This document shows, piece after piece, positions 8,201 to 16,001 of a stretch of DNA of 64,000 bases. A program made the translations under genes and the position numbers. The notes beneath the pieces are model-generated. The model saw only the letters and a list, made by a program, of their open reading frames with translations, had not been told where the DNA came from and made no database searches. The DNA is from Streptomyces sp. BK340. Lineage in GTDB: Bacteria; Actinomycetota; Actinomycetes; Streptomycetales; Streptomycetaceae. The stretch's first letter is position 1. Each line of letters starts with the position of its first letter. The DNA lies in the NCBI RefSeq assembly GCF_007827595.1, contig NZ_VISR01000031.1, forward strand, positions 1 to 64,000. The letters run 5' to 3'.

Positions 8201-10459
8201 CTCCCAGGCCGTCTCCAGCAGCAGCCGCTGCTGGGGGTCGGTGGCCAGGGCCTCGTGGTCGGAGAACCCGAAGAACGCGGCGTCGAAGCCGCCCGCGTCG
8301 TGGAGGAAGCCGCCCTGCCGGGCGTACGAGGTGCCGGGACGGTCCGGATCGCTGTCGAAGAGACGGTCGAGGTCCCAGCCGCGGCCGGTGGGGAAGTCGG
8401 ACACGGCGTCGGTCTCGGACATGACGAGCGACCACAGGTCGTCCGGGCCGGTGACTCCGCCGGGCAGCCGGCACGCCATGCCGACGATGGCCACCGGATC
8501 GTCCTCCACGGCGCCGGTCGGGTGCGGGGGCAGCTCGTCGGTCTCGGCGTGACCGGCCGTCAGGAACCGGGCCACCTCTGCGGGGGTCGGATGATCGAAG
8601 GCGAGCGAGGCGGGCAGCGGCAGTCCCGTCGCCTCGGAGAGCAGGTTGCGCAGCCGGATGCAGCGGATCGAGTCCAGGCCGTGGCTGCGGAAGGTGGCGT
8701 CGGGGCCGAGAGAGGCAACGGGTGCGTCCTCGGCGTCCGGAACCAGCACCCTCGTCACGCAGGTGCCGACCAGTTCCAGTGCCTCGCCGAAGGACCGCGG
8801 CGCCGCCGCTCCCGGCCGGTGTGCGGGGCCCGGGGGGAGCTCGCCGGCGGCCAGCAGCTGCTCCAGGGCCCGGCGGTGCAGTTTGCCCGCCGGGGTGCGG
8901 GGGAGGTCGTCGACGACGACGAGTTCCAGGGGGATCTTGTACTCGGCGACTCCGCGTTCCAGGAGGAAGCGGGTCACCTCGTCGAGACCGAGAGAGCCGT
9001 CCGCGCGGCCGGTGACGACCAGGCAGGGGTACTCGCCGAGCCGGGGGTCCGGTCTGCCGACCACGGCGAGTGGACCGAGGCCGGACAGGCCGGCGAGGAG
9101 GCCCTGGACCTCGGTGGCGTTGAACTTCCGGCCGCCCACGTTGATCAGTTCGGCCGCACGCCCGAGGAACGCGATTCGCCCGTCCTCGCCGATGCTCGCC
9201 AGATCCCCGGTGCGCAGCCAGCCGTCCCCGGTGACCGCGGATCGGGTCAGCTCCGGCTCACGGTGGTAGCCGCGGAACATGCCGGGACTGCGGTACTGCA
9301 GCTCGCCCGGCTCGCCCGGCGGGCACTCTGCTCCGTCCTCGGCGACGATCCGTACGCTCGCCCCGTACGTCGGCCGGCCCACGCTGCGCTCCGGCACCTT
9401 GGCAGGGTCGTCCGCGCGGGTGCAGGTACCGGTACCGACCTCGGACATCCCCCACACGACGACGAGCGGGCTGCCGAGCGCCTCGCGCACACCGGAGACC
9501 AGCGCGCCGGGGACCGCCGCGCCCGCCGTCCGGATCTCCCGTGGCCGAAAGCCCGCAGACTCCCCGCGGTCCGCGAGCCTGCCCACGATGTCGTGGAGCT
9601 GCGCGGGTACGGCGAAGACCACGGCGGGCTGTTCGGCGCGGGCCAGTTCCAGGAAGCGGTCCGGGTCCCAGCCGCGCAGCAGGGCCTGCGGGCAGCGGGT
9701 GAACAGCGCGGTGTGCAGGGACTGCAGACCGAACAGATGGGTGAGCGGACAGGCGGTGACGACCGCACCGGTGAAGGATGCCGCGCTCTCCTCCGCCACG
9801 GAGGCGGTGTTGGACAGCAGACCGTCGTGGCTGTGCAGACAGATCTTCGGCCGCGCGGACGTCGTGCCCGAGGACGGCAGCAGGACGAACGGCATCTCGG
9901 GCCGCAGCTCAACCGGCCGGGGAGGCTGCCCGGCCCACCGGGTGAGCAGCGCCTCCACCGCCACCGCACCGCGGTCCTGCGGGCTGTCACCGGCGACGAG
10001 GACGCTCCGCAGCGACGGCACCGCCGACCGCAGGGCGCCGACCGTCCCGGGCCCGGCCAGATGGGCGGAGTCGGCGGGCAGCACGGCGACCGCGGGCGCG
10101 ACCCGCTCCAGCAGCGCCAGGACGTCGGCGCTGCCGTTGCCCTGATGGACGGGCATCATGACGGCGCCGGCCGCAGCGACGGCCAGATGCAGGGTCTGGA
10201 ACTCCCAGCAGTTGGGCAGCTGGACGGCGACCACGTCTCCGGCGCCGACGCCCAGCTCCTGCAGCCCTCGGGTCAGTGCGGCGACATCCGCCCGCCACGC
10301 GCCCCACGTCCACGACCGGTCGCCGTCCACCAGGGCGGGCGCGTCAGGTGCCGCGGCCACGGCGGCCTCGAAGACCGCCGGGAGCGTCAGACCGCGCAGC
10401 AGACCCTGCGGATCGGCGAGAGCGGCGGTTTGGAAATCATCGACATGGACGGACACCAT
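5279..10459 (-). CDS. fscA: PKS loading protein with p-aminobenzoate ligase, ACP, KS, malonyl-AT and ACP
   Basis: This 1726-residue protein starts an aromatic polyene chain. Residue positions are approximate. Residues 1-540 form an acyl-AMP ligase (LLPSSGTTSARPK near 193; GELQYRSPGMFRGY). An ACP follows with its Ser in HGLDSIRCI near 592. The ketosynthase (650-1075) has Cys in VDTACSSS near 823 and both histidines (EAHGTGT, KSNIGHT). The acyltransferase has GHSVGE near 1280 and HAFHSP near 1380, the signature of malonyl-CoA specificity. A second ACP has its Ser in GITSVSAV near 1611. No ketoreductase is present, so the first beta-carbonyl stays a ketone, matching the aminophenyl-ketone end of candicidin. 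ATG 10459 is preferred because GGGAG lies just upstream, although GTG 10456 is almost as good. A possible FscRI box lies at 10513-10528. By family knowledge the ligase takes p-aminobenzoate, the product of PabAB and PabC. Confidence 0.95.
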   Translation of the reverse strand: MVSVHVDDFQTAALADPQGLLRGLTLPAVFEAAVAAAPDAPALVDGDRSWTWGAWRADVAALTRGLQELGVGAGDVVAVQLPNCWEFQTLHLAVAAAGAVMMPVHQGNGSADVLALLERVAPAVAVLPADSAHLAGPGTVGALRSAVPSLRSVLVAGDSPQDRGAVAVEALLTRWAGQPPRPVELRPEMPFVLLPSSGTTSARPKICLHSHDGLLSNTASVAEESAASFTGAVVTACPLTHLFGLQSLHTALFTRCPQALLRGWDPDRFLELARAEQPAVVFAVPAQLHDIVGRLADRGESAGFRPREIRTAGAAVPGALVSGVREALGSPLVVVWGMSEVGTGTCTRADDPAKVPERSVGRPTYGASVRIVAEDGAECPPGEPGELQYRSPGMFRGYHREPELTRSAVTGDGWLRTGDLASIGEDGRIAFLGRAAELINVGGRKFNATEVQGLLAGLSGLGPLAVVGRPDPRLGEYPCLVVTGRADGSLGLDEVTRFLLERGVAEYKIPLELVVVDDLPRTPAGKLHRRALEQLLAAGELPPGPAHRPGAAAPRSFGEALELVGTCVTRVLVPDAEDAPVASLGPDATFRSHGLDSIRCIRLRNLLSEATGLPLPASLAFDHPTPAEVARFLTAGHAETDELPPHPTGAVEDDPVAIVGMACRLPGGVTGPDDLWSLVMSETDAVSDFPTGRGWDLDRLFDSDPDRPGTSYARQGGFLHDAGGFDAAFFGFSDHEALATDPQQRLLLETAWEALERARIDPGALRGSRTAVFTGAMYHDYAAGIRGAAGPLEGLLGIGTAGSALAGRIAYTFGLQGPAVTVDTACSSSLVALHLACQSLRTGESSLALAGGVAVMATPSSFTEFSRLRGLAPDGRCKSFADAADGAAWSEGAGLLVLERLSDARRAGHPVLAVVRGSAVNQDGVSNGLTAPNGTAQRRVLRQALADARLTAADVDAVEAHGTGTTLGDPIEAEALIAAYGRERPSDRPLWLGSVKSNIGHTQAAAGVAGVIKTVLALEHGMLPRTLHVDAPSSHVDWSAGEVRLLTGARPWPRTPERVRRAGVSSFGISGTNAHVILEEAPGEKARGEETPGEETPDASGAAACVPWVLSARTPEALRAQARRLADHVAAHPDLSPGDIALSLAATRTVHPHQAYVVGGDRQELLDSVRSLAETSARPEAGRTNAQGLGFVFTGQGSQRPGMGRALARAFPAFGSALAEVCATLDPLLGRPLREVMWSGPAELLDRTRYAQPALFAFEVALYRLVESWGVVPDRLVGHSVGEIAAAHVGGLLSLEDACRLVAARGRLMDALPTGGAMAAVELSEEEVTPLLDGLTDRVAVAAVNGPRSVVISGDEGPVAELTERMAAAGHRTRRLTVSHAFHSPAMDPMLEDFRAAVGALDTSEPSVPVVSCLTGRPLTREEARDPGHWVRHVREPVRFARAVDRLLRDGTDVFLELGPRAALTPMVDACAADTPGVGAVPVADGDEGGRNEEHALFTAVARLHLRGAPVSWESVLPGAVTVPLPTYPFQHRSYWLASTGATGAGADTATDGPAGGPAPSAPASWLSGLGEGEGRHAVLRLVLDETSAALGGRPLEASDADTHFTDLGITSVSAVGLRNRITSATGARLPATLVFDHPTPTAVADLVRQNLARHTTTAQRSVADIVDELDRALSAGACLDPVTAARLKELVKHSDPAPSGGPAGGLDLDTASDEDLFRLMDGAGD

Positions 10460-10512
10460 CACTCCCGAGAAAGCCGGCCACTGGAGGTCGCCCCCATGCT
10501 GGGCTCGCTGCC

Positions 10513-10528
10513 GCAGGAAAAGCCCTAG
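10513..10528 (-). promoter_or_regulatory. Putative FscRI/PimM-type box upstream of fscA
   Basis: Read on the minus strand the site is CTAGGGCTTTTCCTGC and matches 12 of 16 positions of the PAS-LuxR consensus CTVGGGAWWTCCCBAG (recalled from PimM work). The left half-site CTAGGG is exact. It ends 54 bp upstream of the fscA start, about the same distance as the boxes of fscMI and pabC. Confidence 0.5.
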
Positions 10529-10559
10529 ACGTGGCCAGCGGTCCCGGCCGGCCCGGTGC

Positions 10560-12674
10560 TCACGCCTCCGCGCCGACGCGCTGCCCGGGGATGTCGCAGG
10601 CGAGGAGCGACCGCAGCGGCGCCGCCTTGACCACCGTCTCCTCGAACTCCGCCTGAGGGTCCGACAGCGCGATGACGGCACCGCCGACGCCGTAGCGCAG
10701 CAGACCGCCGCTCATGACGACCGTGCGGATGACGATGGACAGGTCGGCCGCGCCGCCCAGCGAGAAGTAGCCGATGGCGCCCGAGTAGACGCCGCGCGGT
10801 CCGGCCTCCAGGCGGTCGATGATCTGCATGGTCCGGATCTTCGGCGCTCCGGTCATCGAGCCGCCGGGGAAGGCCGCCCGCACCCCGGCCACGGCACCGA
10901 CGCCGTCCCGCAGGGTCGCCCGTACGGTGCTCACCAGTTGGTGGACGGTGGCATAGGTCTCCACCTGGAAGACCGGATCGGCCACGACGGTGCCGACCTC
11001 GGCGCATCGTCCCAGGTCGTGCCGGACCAGATCGACGATCATCAGGTTCTCGGCGCGGTCCTTCTCGCTGGTCGTCAGGTCGGCGACGTGCAGGGCGTCC
11101 TCGGCGGGTGTGGCCCCGCGCGGCCTGGTGCCCTTGATCGGCTTGGACTCCATCGTGCCGTGCCGGTCGATCCGCAGGAACCGTTCCGGTGAGGTGCTCA
11201 GCACGGACACCTCGCCGAAGCCGAGGAACGCGGCGAACGGGGCGGGACTGGCCCGCCGCAGGTGACGGTAGGCGTGCCAGGGATCGAGGGCGGTGTCCGC
11301 CTCGATCATGTTGGTCAGACACACCTCGTAGGTCTCACCGGCGCGTATCTCCTCCTGGCAGGCGTCGATGAGCTTCAGGTACGAGTCGCGGTCGTGGCGC
11401 AGCCGCAGCTCCCCGTCCTCGGCCGGCGGGGGCGGGGCACAGGGCGAGGTCTCCCGCCCGGCGAGGGACCGGAGTTGCGCCTTGGTCGCGCTCAGCCACG
11501 CCCGGGCCGCCTCCTCGTGCCCGTCCTCGGCGAGGGCGAGGAGATGCGTGGTGCCGGTGCGATGGTCCAGGACGAGGGCGTGGTCGGCGAAGACCAGGGC
11601 GGCGTCGGGATCGGGTGCACGGTGCGCACGGTCGCCGCCGCACTCGGCCTTCAGCTCGTAGCCGAGGTAGCCGACCCACCCGAGCGCGAAGTCGAAGGGC
11701 AGTTCCGGTACTTCCGTGCTCAGTGAGGCGAGATCCCGCTCCAGCCACTCCAGGAACGGGGTGCCGAGGGTCCGGCTGTTCCCGCCGGAGGTGACGGTCA
11801 CCGTGCCGTCGTGGACATCGGCGGTGGCGACCCGGGCGAGCGGGCCCGAGGCGTCGCCCAGGACGGACACCCGCCCGAGGACGCCGTCCGGCCTGCTGCT
11901 GTCCAGCCAGAAGGGGTGCGGGCCCGAGCGGAAGAGGTGGTCGAAGACCACTTCGGCGTCCCACCGGGTGGGTGTCCGGTCCGCGAGCACACGCAGCCGG
12001 CGCACCGAGCGGTGCGGCTGCTCCGCGGCCGGATCGGGGGCGTACGGCTCGGTGCCGGCGGCCCGGGGACGGACCGCACGCTTCCGGGCCCGGCCGTGCG
12101 ACCAGGTGAGTTCGGCGAAGTTGGCGAGCAGTCGGTGACCGCCCTGCGTGCCGATGGACTCGGGGTGGAACTGCACTCCCCACAGGGGCAGTTCACGGTG
12201 GCGTACGGCCATCACCAGGTCGTCGTCGGCGGACCGGGCGATCACTTCCAGGGCGGGGGAGACCTCGGTGGCGGCGAGCGAGTGGTAGCGGACGACCTGC
12301 AACGGGTCGGGAAGCCCGTCGAACAGGCCCGTGCCGTCGTGGCGTACCGGCGAGGACCGGCCGTGCCGGGGTTCGGGCGCGCGGCCGACCGTGGCGCCGT
12401 GCGCCAGGGCGATGCCCTGGTGGCCGAGGCACACGCCGAGCACGGGCAGCCGGGCCTCTTCGGCGATCTTGGCGCACAGGCCGAAGTCGGCCGGACGGTG
12501 CGGGGTACCGGGCCCGGGTGACAGGACGACGTTGTCGAACGCGTCGAGCTGTCCGTCGTGCCAGTCCGGGTCGTCGTTGCGGATGACCACGGGTTCCTGC
12601 CCGTTGACCTCCGCCAGGTAGTGGAAGAGGTTGTAGGTGAAGGAGTCGTAGTTGTCGACGAGGAGGGTGCGCAT
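10560..12674 (-). CDS. pabAB: Aminodeoxychorismate synthase, fused PabA-PabB
   Basis: This 704-residue bifunctional enzyme converts chorismate and glutamine to 4-amino-4-deoxychorismate, the first step to the p-aminobenzoate starter unit. Residues 1-190 are a class I glutamine amidotransferase with VLSPGPGTP, the nucleophile Cys in GVCLGHQG and the His-Glu pair in FHPESIGT. The rest is a chorismate-binding synthase with recognisable blocks KPIKGTRPRG, AENLMIVDLVRHDLGR and FPGGSMTGAPK. The PIKGT lysine is typical of aminodeoxychorismate rather than anthranilate synthases. The start codon overlaps the stop of the thioesterase gene (TGATG), so translation is coupled. It is the last gene of the minus-strand operon that begins at 17383. 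A pabAB copy inside a secondary-metabolite cluster is a hallmark of the aromatic polyenes. Confidence 0.96.
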   Translation of the reverse strand: MRTLLVDNYDSFTYNLFHYLAEVNGQEPVVIRNDDPDWHDGQLDAFDNVVLSPGPGTPHRPADFGLCAKIAEEARLPVLGVCLGHQGIALAHGATVGRAPEPRHGRSSPVRHDGTGLFDGLPDPLQVVRYHSLAATEVSPALEVIARSADDDLVMAVRHRELPLWGVQFHPESIGTQGGHRLLANFAELTWSHGRARKRAVRPRAAGTEPYAPDPAAEQPHRSVRRLRVLADRTPTRWDAEVVFDHLFRSGPHPFWLDSSRPDGVLGRVSVLGDASGPLARVATADVHDGTVTVTSGGNSRTLGTPFLEWLERDLASLSTEVPELPFDFALGWVGYLGYELKAECGGDRAHRAPDPDAALVFADHALVLDHRTGTTHLLALAEDGHEEAARAWLSATKAQLRSLAGRETSPCAPPPPAEDGELRLRHDRDSYLKLIDACQEEIRAGETYEVCLTNMIEADTALDPWHAYRHLRRASPAPFAAFLGFGEVSVLSTSPERFLRIDRHGTMESKPIKGTRPRGATPAEDALHVADLTTSEKDRAENLMIVDLVRHDLGRCAEVGTVVADPVFQVETYATVHQLVSTVRATLRDGVGAVAGVRAAFPGGSMTGAPKIRTMQIIDRLEAGPRGVYSGAIGYFSLGGAADLSIVIRTVVMSGGLLRYGVGGAVIALSDPQAEFEETVVKAAPLRSLLACDIPGQRVGAEA

Positions 12675-13429
12675 CAGAGCGTCCCGAGTTCGCGGGCGAT
12701 CTCGTCGCCCACCGCCGACGGGTGTTCGCCGAGGAAGAAGTGGCCGCCGGGGAACAACTCGAGGCGGAAGTCGCCCCGGGTGTGCCGCTGCCAGGCCTCG
12801 GCCTCCGGCAGGGAGGTGCGAGGGTCGGCGTCACCGGTGAGGACGGTGATCGGGCAGGCGATGGTGCGGTCCGGCGGGCAGGTGTACTTCTCGATGGCCG
12901 CGTAGTCGCCGCGGATCGCGGGGAGAGCCATCCGCAGGATCTCCTCGTCACCGAGCAGATTGGCGTCGGTCCCGTTGAGCAGCCTCAGTTCGGCGATGAT
13001 GCCGTCGTCGTCGCGGCGGTGCACCGTCTCGGTGCGGACCGTCGAGGGAGCCCGGCGGCCGGAGGCGATGACGCTGCCCGGGATGTGCGAGCCCTTGTGT
13101 TCGAGGCGCAGCGTGGTCTCGAAGGCCAGTACGGCCCCCATGCTGTGACCGAAGAACACGGTGGGCTTCTCGTCCAGGAGCAGCAGTTGTTCGGTGATGC
13201 GGTCGGCCAGCGTCTCGATGTCCTGGACGCAGGGCTCCTTACGTCGGTCCTGCCGGCCGGGGTACTGGAGCGCGACCACGTCGACGCCGGGGGAGAACCG
13301 GGCCGACACCGGGTGGTAGTAGCTGGCGGACCCGCCGGCGTGGGGGAAGCAGACCAGCCGGACGGGAGCGTCCTCGGCCGGATGGAAGCGGCGCAGCCAG
13401 AGGGCCGTGGAGTGGTCCGTGCGGTGCAA
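12674..13429 (-). CDS. fscTE: Type II thioesterase of the PKS cluster
   Basis: This 251-residue alpha/beta hydrolase of the GrsT/TEII family removes aberrant acyl groups stalled on PKS carrier proteins. The nucleophile Ser lies in FGHSMGA (about residue 97). The N-terminal LVCFPHAGGSASYY supplies the oxyanion region, and the catalytic His is in PGGHFFLGEH near the C terminus. Length is normal for discrete editing thioesterases. It lies 36 bp after the ferredoxin gene, and its TGA overlaps the ATG of pabAB. It has no signal peptide and should act in the cytoplasm. Confidence 0.93.
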   Translation of the reverse strand: MHRTDHSTALWLRRFHPAEDAPVRLVCFPHAGGSASYYHPVSARFSPGVDVVALQYPGRQDRRKEPCVQDIETLADRITEQLLLLDEKPTVFFGHSMGAVLAFETTLRLEHKGSHIPGSVIASGRRAPSTVRTETVHRRDDDGIIAELRLLNGTDANLLGDEEILRMALPAIRGDYAAIEKYTCPPDRTIACPITVLTGDADPRTSLPEAEAWQRHTRGDFRLELFPGGHFFLGEHPSAVGDEIARELGTL

Positions 13430-13465
13430 GGTGTCGGTCCTTTCGGGGCGAGGGGAGCGAGGGCT

Positions 13466-13660
13466 TCAGTCCTCGTAGACGGTGATGGTGTGTGCCGGGC
13501 ACAGGTCGCCGGCCCGCAGGACGGCGTCGTGGTCCGGCGGTTCGGGCCGGGAGGTGAGAAGGGTGACCAGACCGTCGGTGTCCTGGTCGAACACCTCGGG
13601 AGCTGACAGCACGCACTGCCCCGCTCCGACGCAGCGGTCGATGTCCACGGTGATACGCAT
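13466..13660 (-). CDS. fscFE: 3Fe-4S ferredoxin, electron donor for the adjacent P450
   Basis: The protein has 64 residues and starts MRITVDIDRCVGAGQCV. Three cysteines (C10, C16, C54, the last in LCPAHTI) fit a single 3Fe-4S cluster, as in other Streptomyces P450 ferredoxins; the fourth position of a 4Fe-4S motif is replaced. Highly acidic composition is normal. A GAGAG ribosome site precedes the ATG. It lies 20 bp after the P450 stop in the same operon, so it most likely passes electrons to that enzyme. The reductase is not encoded nearby. Confidence 0.93.
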   Translation of the reverse strand: MRITVDIDRCVGAGQCVLSAPEVFDQDTDGLVTLLTSRPEPPDHDAVLRAGDLCPAHTITVYED

Positions 13661-13680
13661 GGGCTCTCTTTTCCTGGGGG

Positions 13681-14877
13681 TCACCAGCGCACGGGCAGCG
13701 CGTGCAGTCCGCACAGCACGCCGTCGTACTTCAGTGGCAGTTCCGCGACGGGCACCGCGAGTTCGAGCGACGGGATGCGCTCGAAGAGCCTGCGGTAGGC
13801 GATCTCCATCTCGGTCCGGACGAGGTTCTGGCCGAGGCACTGGTGCACGCCGTAGCCGAACGCGACGTGGTGGCGCTCGGTGCGCGCCGGGTCGAAGGCG
13901 TGCGGGCAGCCGAACGCCTCGGGGTCGTGGTTGGCCGCGGCGACCAGCGGGATGATGCCCTCGCCCGCCCTGATGAGCTGTCCGGCGATCTCGACGTCCC
14001 CCAGGGCGACGCGCAGGGACACCAGATCGGCCACCGAGTGGAAGCGCAGGGTCTCCTCGACCGCGCGCTCGTCGCCGATCCACTCCGGATGCAGCAGCAG
14101 GGTCACCACACCGAGGGCGATGTTGTTGGCGGTGGTCTCGTGTCCCGCGATGAGCAGCAGCATCAGTACGCCGGTCAGCTCCTGGGCGCTGATGCTGCCG
14201 GTCGCCAGCAGCCGGCTGACCAGGTCGTCGCCGGGCCAGTCCTGCTTGATGGCGATCAGCCGGTTGATGTACCGGAGGAGTTCCTTGGCGGCCGTGTCCC
14301 GTTGCTGCTCGGTGGAGGTGCGGATGGCCACCAGGGTGCGGGTGCGGGACTCGAAGAAGTCGCGGTCGACGGGCGGCACTCCGAGCAGCGAGGAGATCAC
14401 CAGGGAGGGTATCGGCAGCGCGAAGTCGGCCACGAGGTCCGCCGAGTTTCCCGCGGCGAGCAGGGCGTCGATGCGCTTGTCGACGGTCTGCTCGATCGCC
14501 GGCCGCATCGTACGCACCCGCCGTACGGTGAACTCGGGGATCAGCGCCTTGCGGAAGCGGTCGTGCTCCGGGGAGTCCAGTCCGACGAACCAGCCGGGAA
14601 TCTGCTCCGGGCGGGGCACGCCGATCGTGTCGCTGATGTGGGGAAAGCCCTCGTGGGAGGGGTTGGAGCTGATCTTCTTGTTGGTGAGGACGGCCCGGAC
14701 CTCCTCGTGCCGCGTCACCAGCCACACCTTGTTCCCGTTGGGGAGGTGGGTCAGGACCAGTCCCGGGTGCCGGCGGTAGTCCTCGTACCGGGGCGGGGGG
14801 AACGGTTCGCCGGGCACCCGCAGCGGGAAGTCCACCACTCTCGGTTCGGTGCCGGTCTCGGCGTTCGTCATGCTCAT
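13681..14877 (-). CDS. fscP: Cytochrome P450, likely the macrolactone methyl-to-carboxyl oxidase
   Basis: This 398-residue bacterial CYP105/161-like P450 shows the I-helix AGHETTANN, the K-helix ETLR and the heme-binding loop FGYGVHQCLGQ with the proximal Cys. By family knowledge the FR-008/candicidin P450 oxidises the exocyclic methyl branch of the macrolactone to the carboxyl group. ATG 14877 (MSMTNAE) is chosen because GGAGG stands five bases upstream. Direct neighbours are the ferredoxin downstream and the mycosamine aminotransferase upstream, the order seen in other polyene clusters. No truncation or missing residue is visible. Confidence 0.93.
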   Translation of the reverse strand: MSMTNAETGTEPRVVDFPLRVPGEPFPPPRYEDYRRHPGLVLTHLPNGNKVWLVTRHEEVRAVLTNKKISSNPSHEGFPHISDTIGVPRPEQIPGWFVGLDSPEHDRFRKALIPEFTVRRVRTMRPAIEQTVDKRIDALLAAGNSADLVADFALPIPSLVISSLLGVPPVDRDFFESRTRTLVAIRTSTEQQRDTAAKELLRYINRLIAIKQDWPGDDLVSRLLATGSISAQELTGVLMLLLIAGHETTANNIALGVVTLLLHPEWIGDERAVEETLRFHSVADLVSLRVALGDVEIAGQLIRAGEGIIPLVAAANHDPEAFGCPHAFDPARTERHHVAFGYGVHQCLGQNLVRTEMEIAYRRLFERIPSLELAVPVAELPLKYDGVLCGLHALPVRW

Positions 14878-14906
14878 CACTTCCTCCGGGCCGAAGCCGG
14901 GGGCGG

Positions 14907-16001
14907 TCAGGCCGCGCCGTAGAAGGTGCGGATCTTCGCGGTCACGTATTCCTGGTCGGCGGCGGTCAGCCCGACGTACGTCGGCAGGTAGAGGCCGTCC
15001 GTGCTGAACCGGGTGGCGTTGAGGTAGGGCCAGACGGGGTCGTGGTAACCGGGCTGCCTGCTCATGGGCTTGAAGAACAGCCGGGTCTCGACGCCCTCGG
15101 TCTTCAGGTACGCCCGCAGCTCCTCCCGGCGCTCGGCCCGGATGTCGTACATCCACACCACGTCGCGAGGCGGCATCAGAGTGATGCCTCGCACGTCCTT
15201 GAGGCCCTGGTCGTAGCGGCTCTCTATCTCGCGGCGCCTGGCGAGGATGTCGTCGATGCGCTCCACCTGGGCGAGCGCGACGGCCGCCTGCATGGAGGTC
15301 ATCCGGAAGTTGTAGGCCAGCTTCCGGTGCAGGAAGCTGTGGTCCTTGGTGAACGCCATCGCCCGCAGATGGGCCAGTTGGTCGGCGAGCCGGCTGTCGT
15401 CGGTGAGACAGATACCGCCCTCACCCGACGTGATGATCTTGTTGGCGTACAGGGAGTAGCAGGCGATGTCACCGACCGGGCGGATCCCGTGCGCCTCGGC
15501 CGAGTCCTCCACCACGCGCAGGTTGTACTGGTGCGCGAGATCCATCACCGCGTCCATGTCGCAGCGCCTGCCGTAGACATGGACGGGCATCACGGCCTTC
15601 GTCCGGGGCGTGATCTTCTCCTCGATCTTGCTGACGTCGATGTTGAGATCGTCCGCGCAATCGACGAAGACCGGTGTCGCGCCGGTGTAGGTGACCGCCC
15701 AGGCGGAGGCGATCATGGTGAATTCCGGAACGATGACCTCGTCACCGGGACCGATGTCCAGGGCGCGCAGTGCGAGGGTGAGCGCCGCCGTCCCCGAAGA
15801 GCAGGCCACGCCGTGCGAGATTCCATTGTAGTCGGCGAACGACCGTTCAAATCGTTTGACAAACGGGCCCTGGGAGGAAATCCACTCGTCCCGGACTGTT
15901 TCGGTGACATATTCGAGCTCCCGTCCGCCAAGCGTGGGTCGGGAGACGGGGTACTTGTACGACATCCGATCCTCGTTCTGTTCGGGTGCGGGGCTCGTCA
16001 T
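14907..16001 (-). CDS. fscMII: DegT-family GDP-3-keto-6-deoxymannose aminotransferase (mycosamine synthesis)
   Basis: This 364-residue PLP enzyme belongs to the DegT/DnrJ/EryC1 family. The PLP lysine is in LYANKIITSGEGG, preceded by VVEDSAEAHG with the cofactor Asp. It should transaminate a 3-keto-6-deoxy sugar nucleotide to give GDP-mycosamine. The ATG at 16001 overlaps the TGA of the glycosyltransferase gene (ATGA). A second ATG at 15965 (MSYKYPVSRP) begins at the conserved core and is a possible alternative start. Mycosamine is the amino sugar of almost all polyene macrolides, which supports the cluster identity. Confidence 0.93.
   Translation of the reverse strand: MTSPAPEQNEDRMSYKYPVSRPTLGGRELEYVTETVRDEWISSQGPFVKRFERSFADYNGISHGVACSSGTAALTLALRALDIGPGDEVIVPEFTMIASAWAVTYTGATPVFVDCADDLNIDVSKIEEKITPRTKAVMPVHVYGRRCDMDAVMDLAHQYNLRVVEDSAEAHGIRPVGDIACYSLYANKIITSGEGGICLTDDSRLADQLAHLRAMAFTKDHSFLHRKLAYNFRMTSMQAAVALAQVERIDDILARRREIESRYDQGLKDVRGITLMPPRDVVWMYDIRAERREELRAYLKTEGVETRLFFKPMSRQPGYHDPVWPYLNATRFSTDGLYLPTYVGLTAADQEYVTAKIRTFYGAA

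Noticed and set aside
5049..8474. Minus-strand open frame continuing upstream of the exporter ATPase through fscA
   Set aside because: The real ATPase begins at 5048 with its own ribosome site. The upstream part is an Arg-rich alternate frame of fscA.
7064..10528. 1154-codon open frame on the plus strand opposite fscA
   Set aside because: It is antisense to clear PKS domains, has an Arg/Gly/Gln-rich composition with no recognisable motif, and is the usual by-product of high-GC codon bias.
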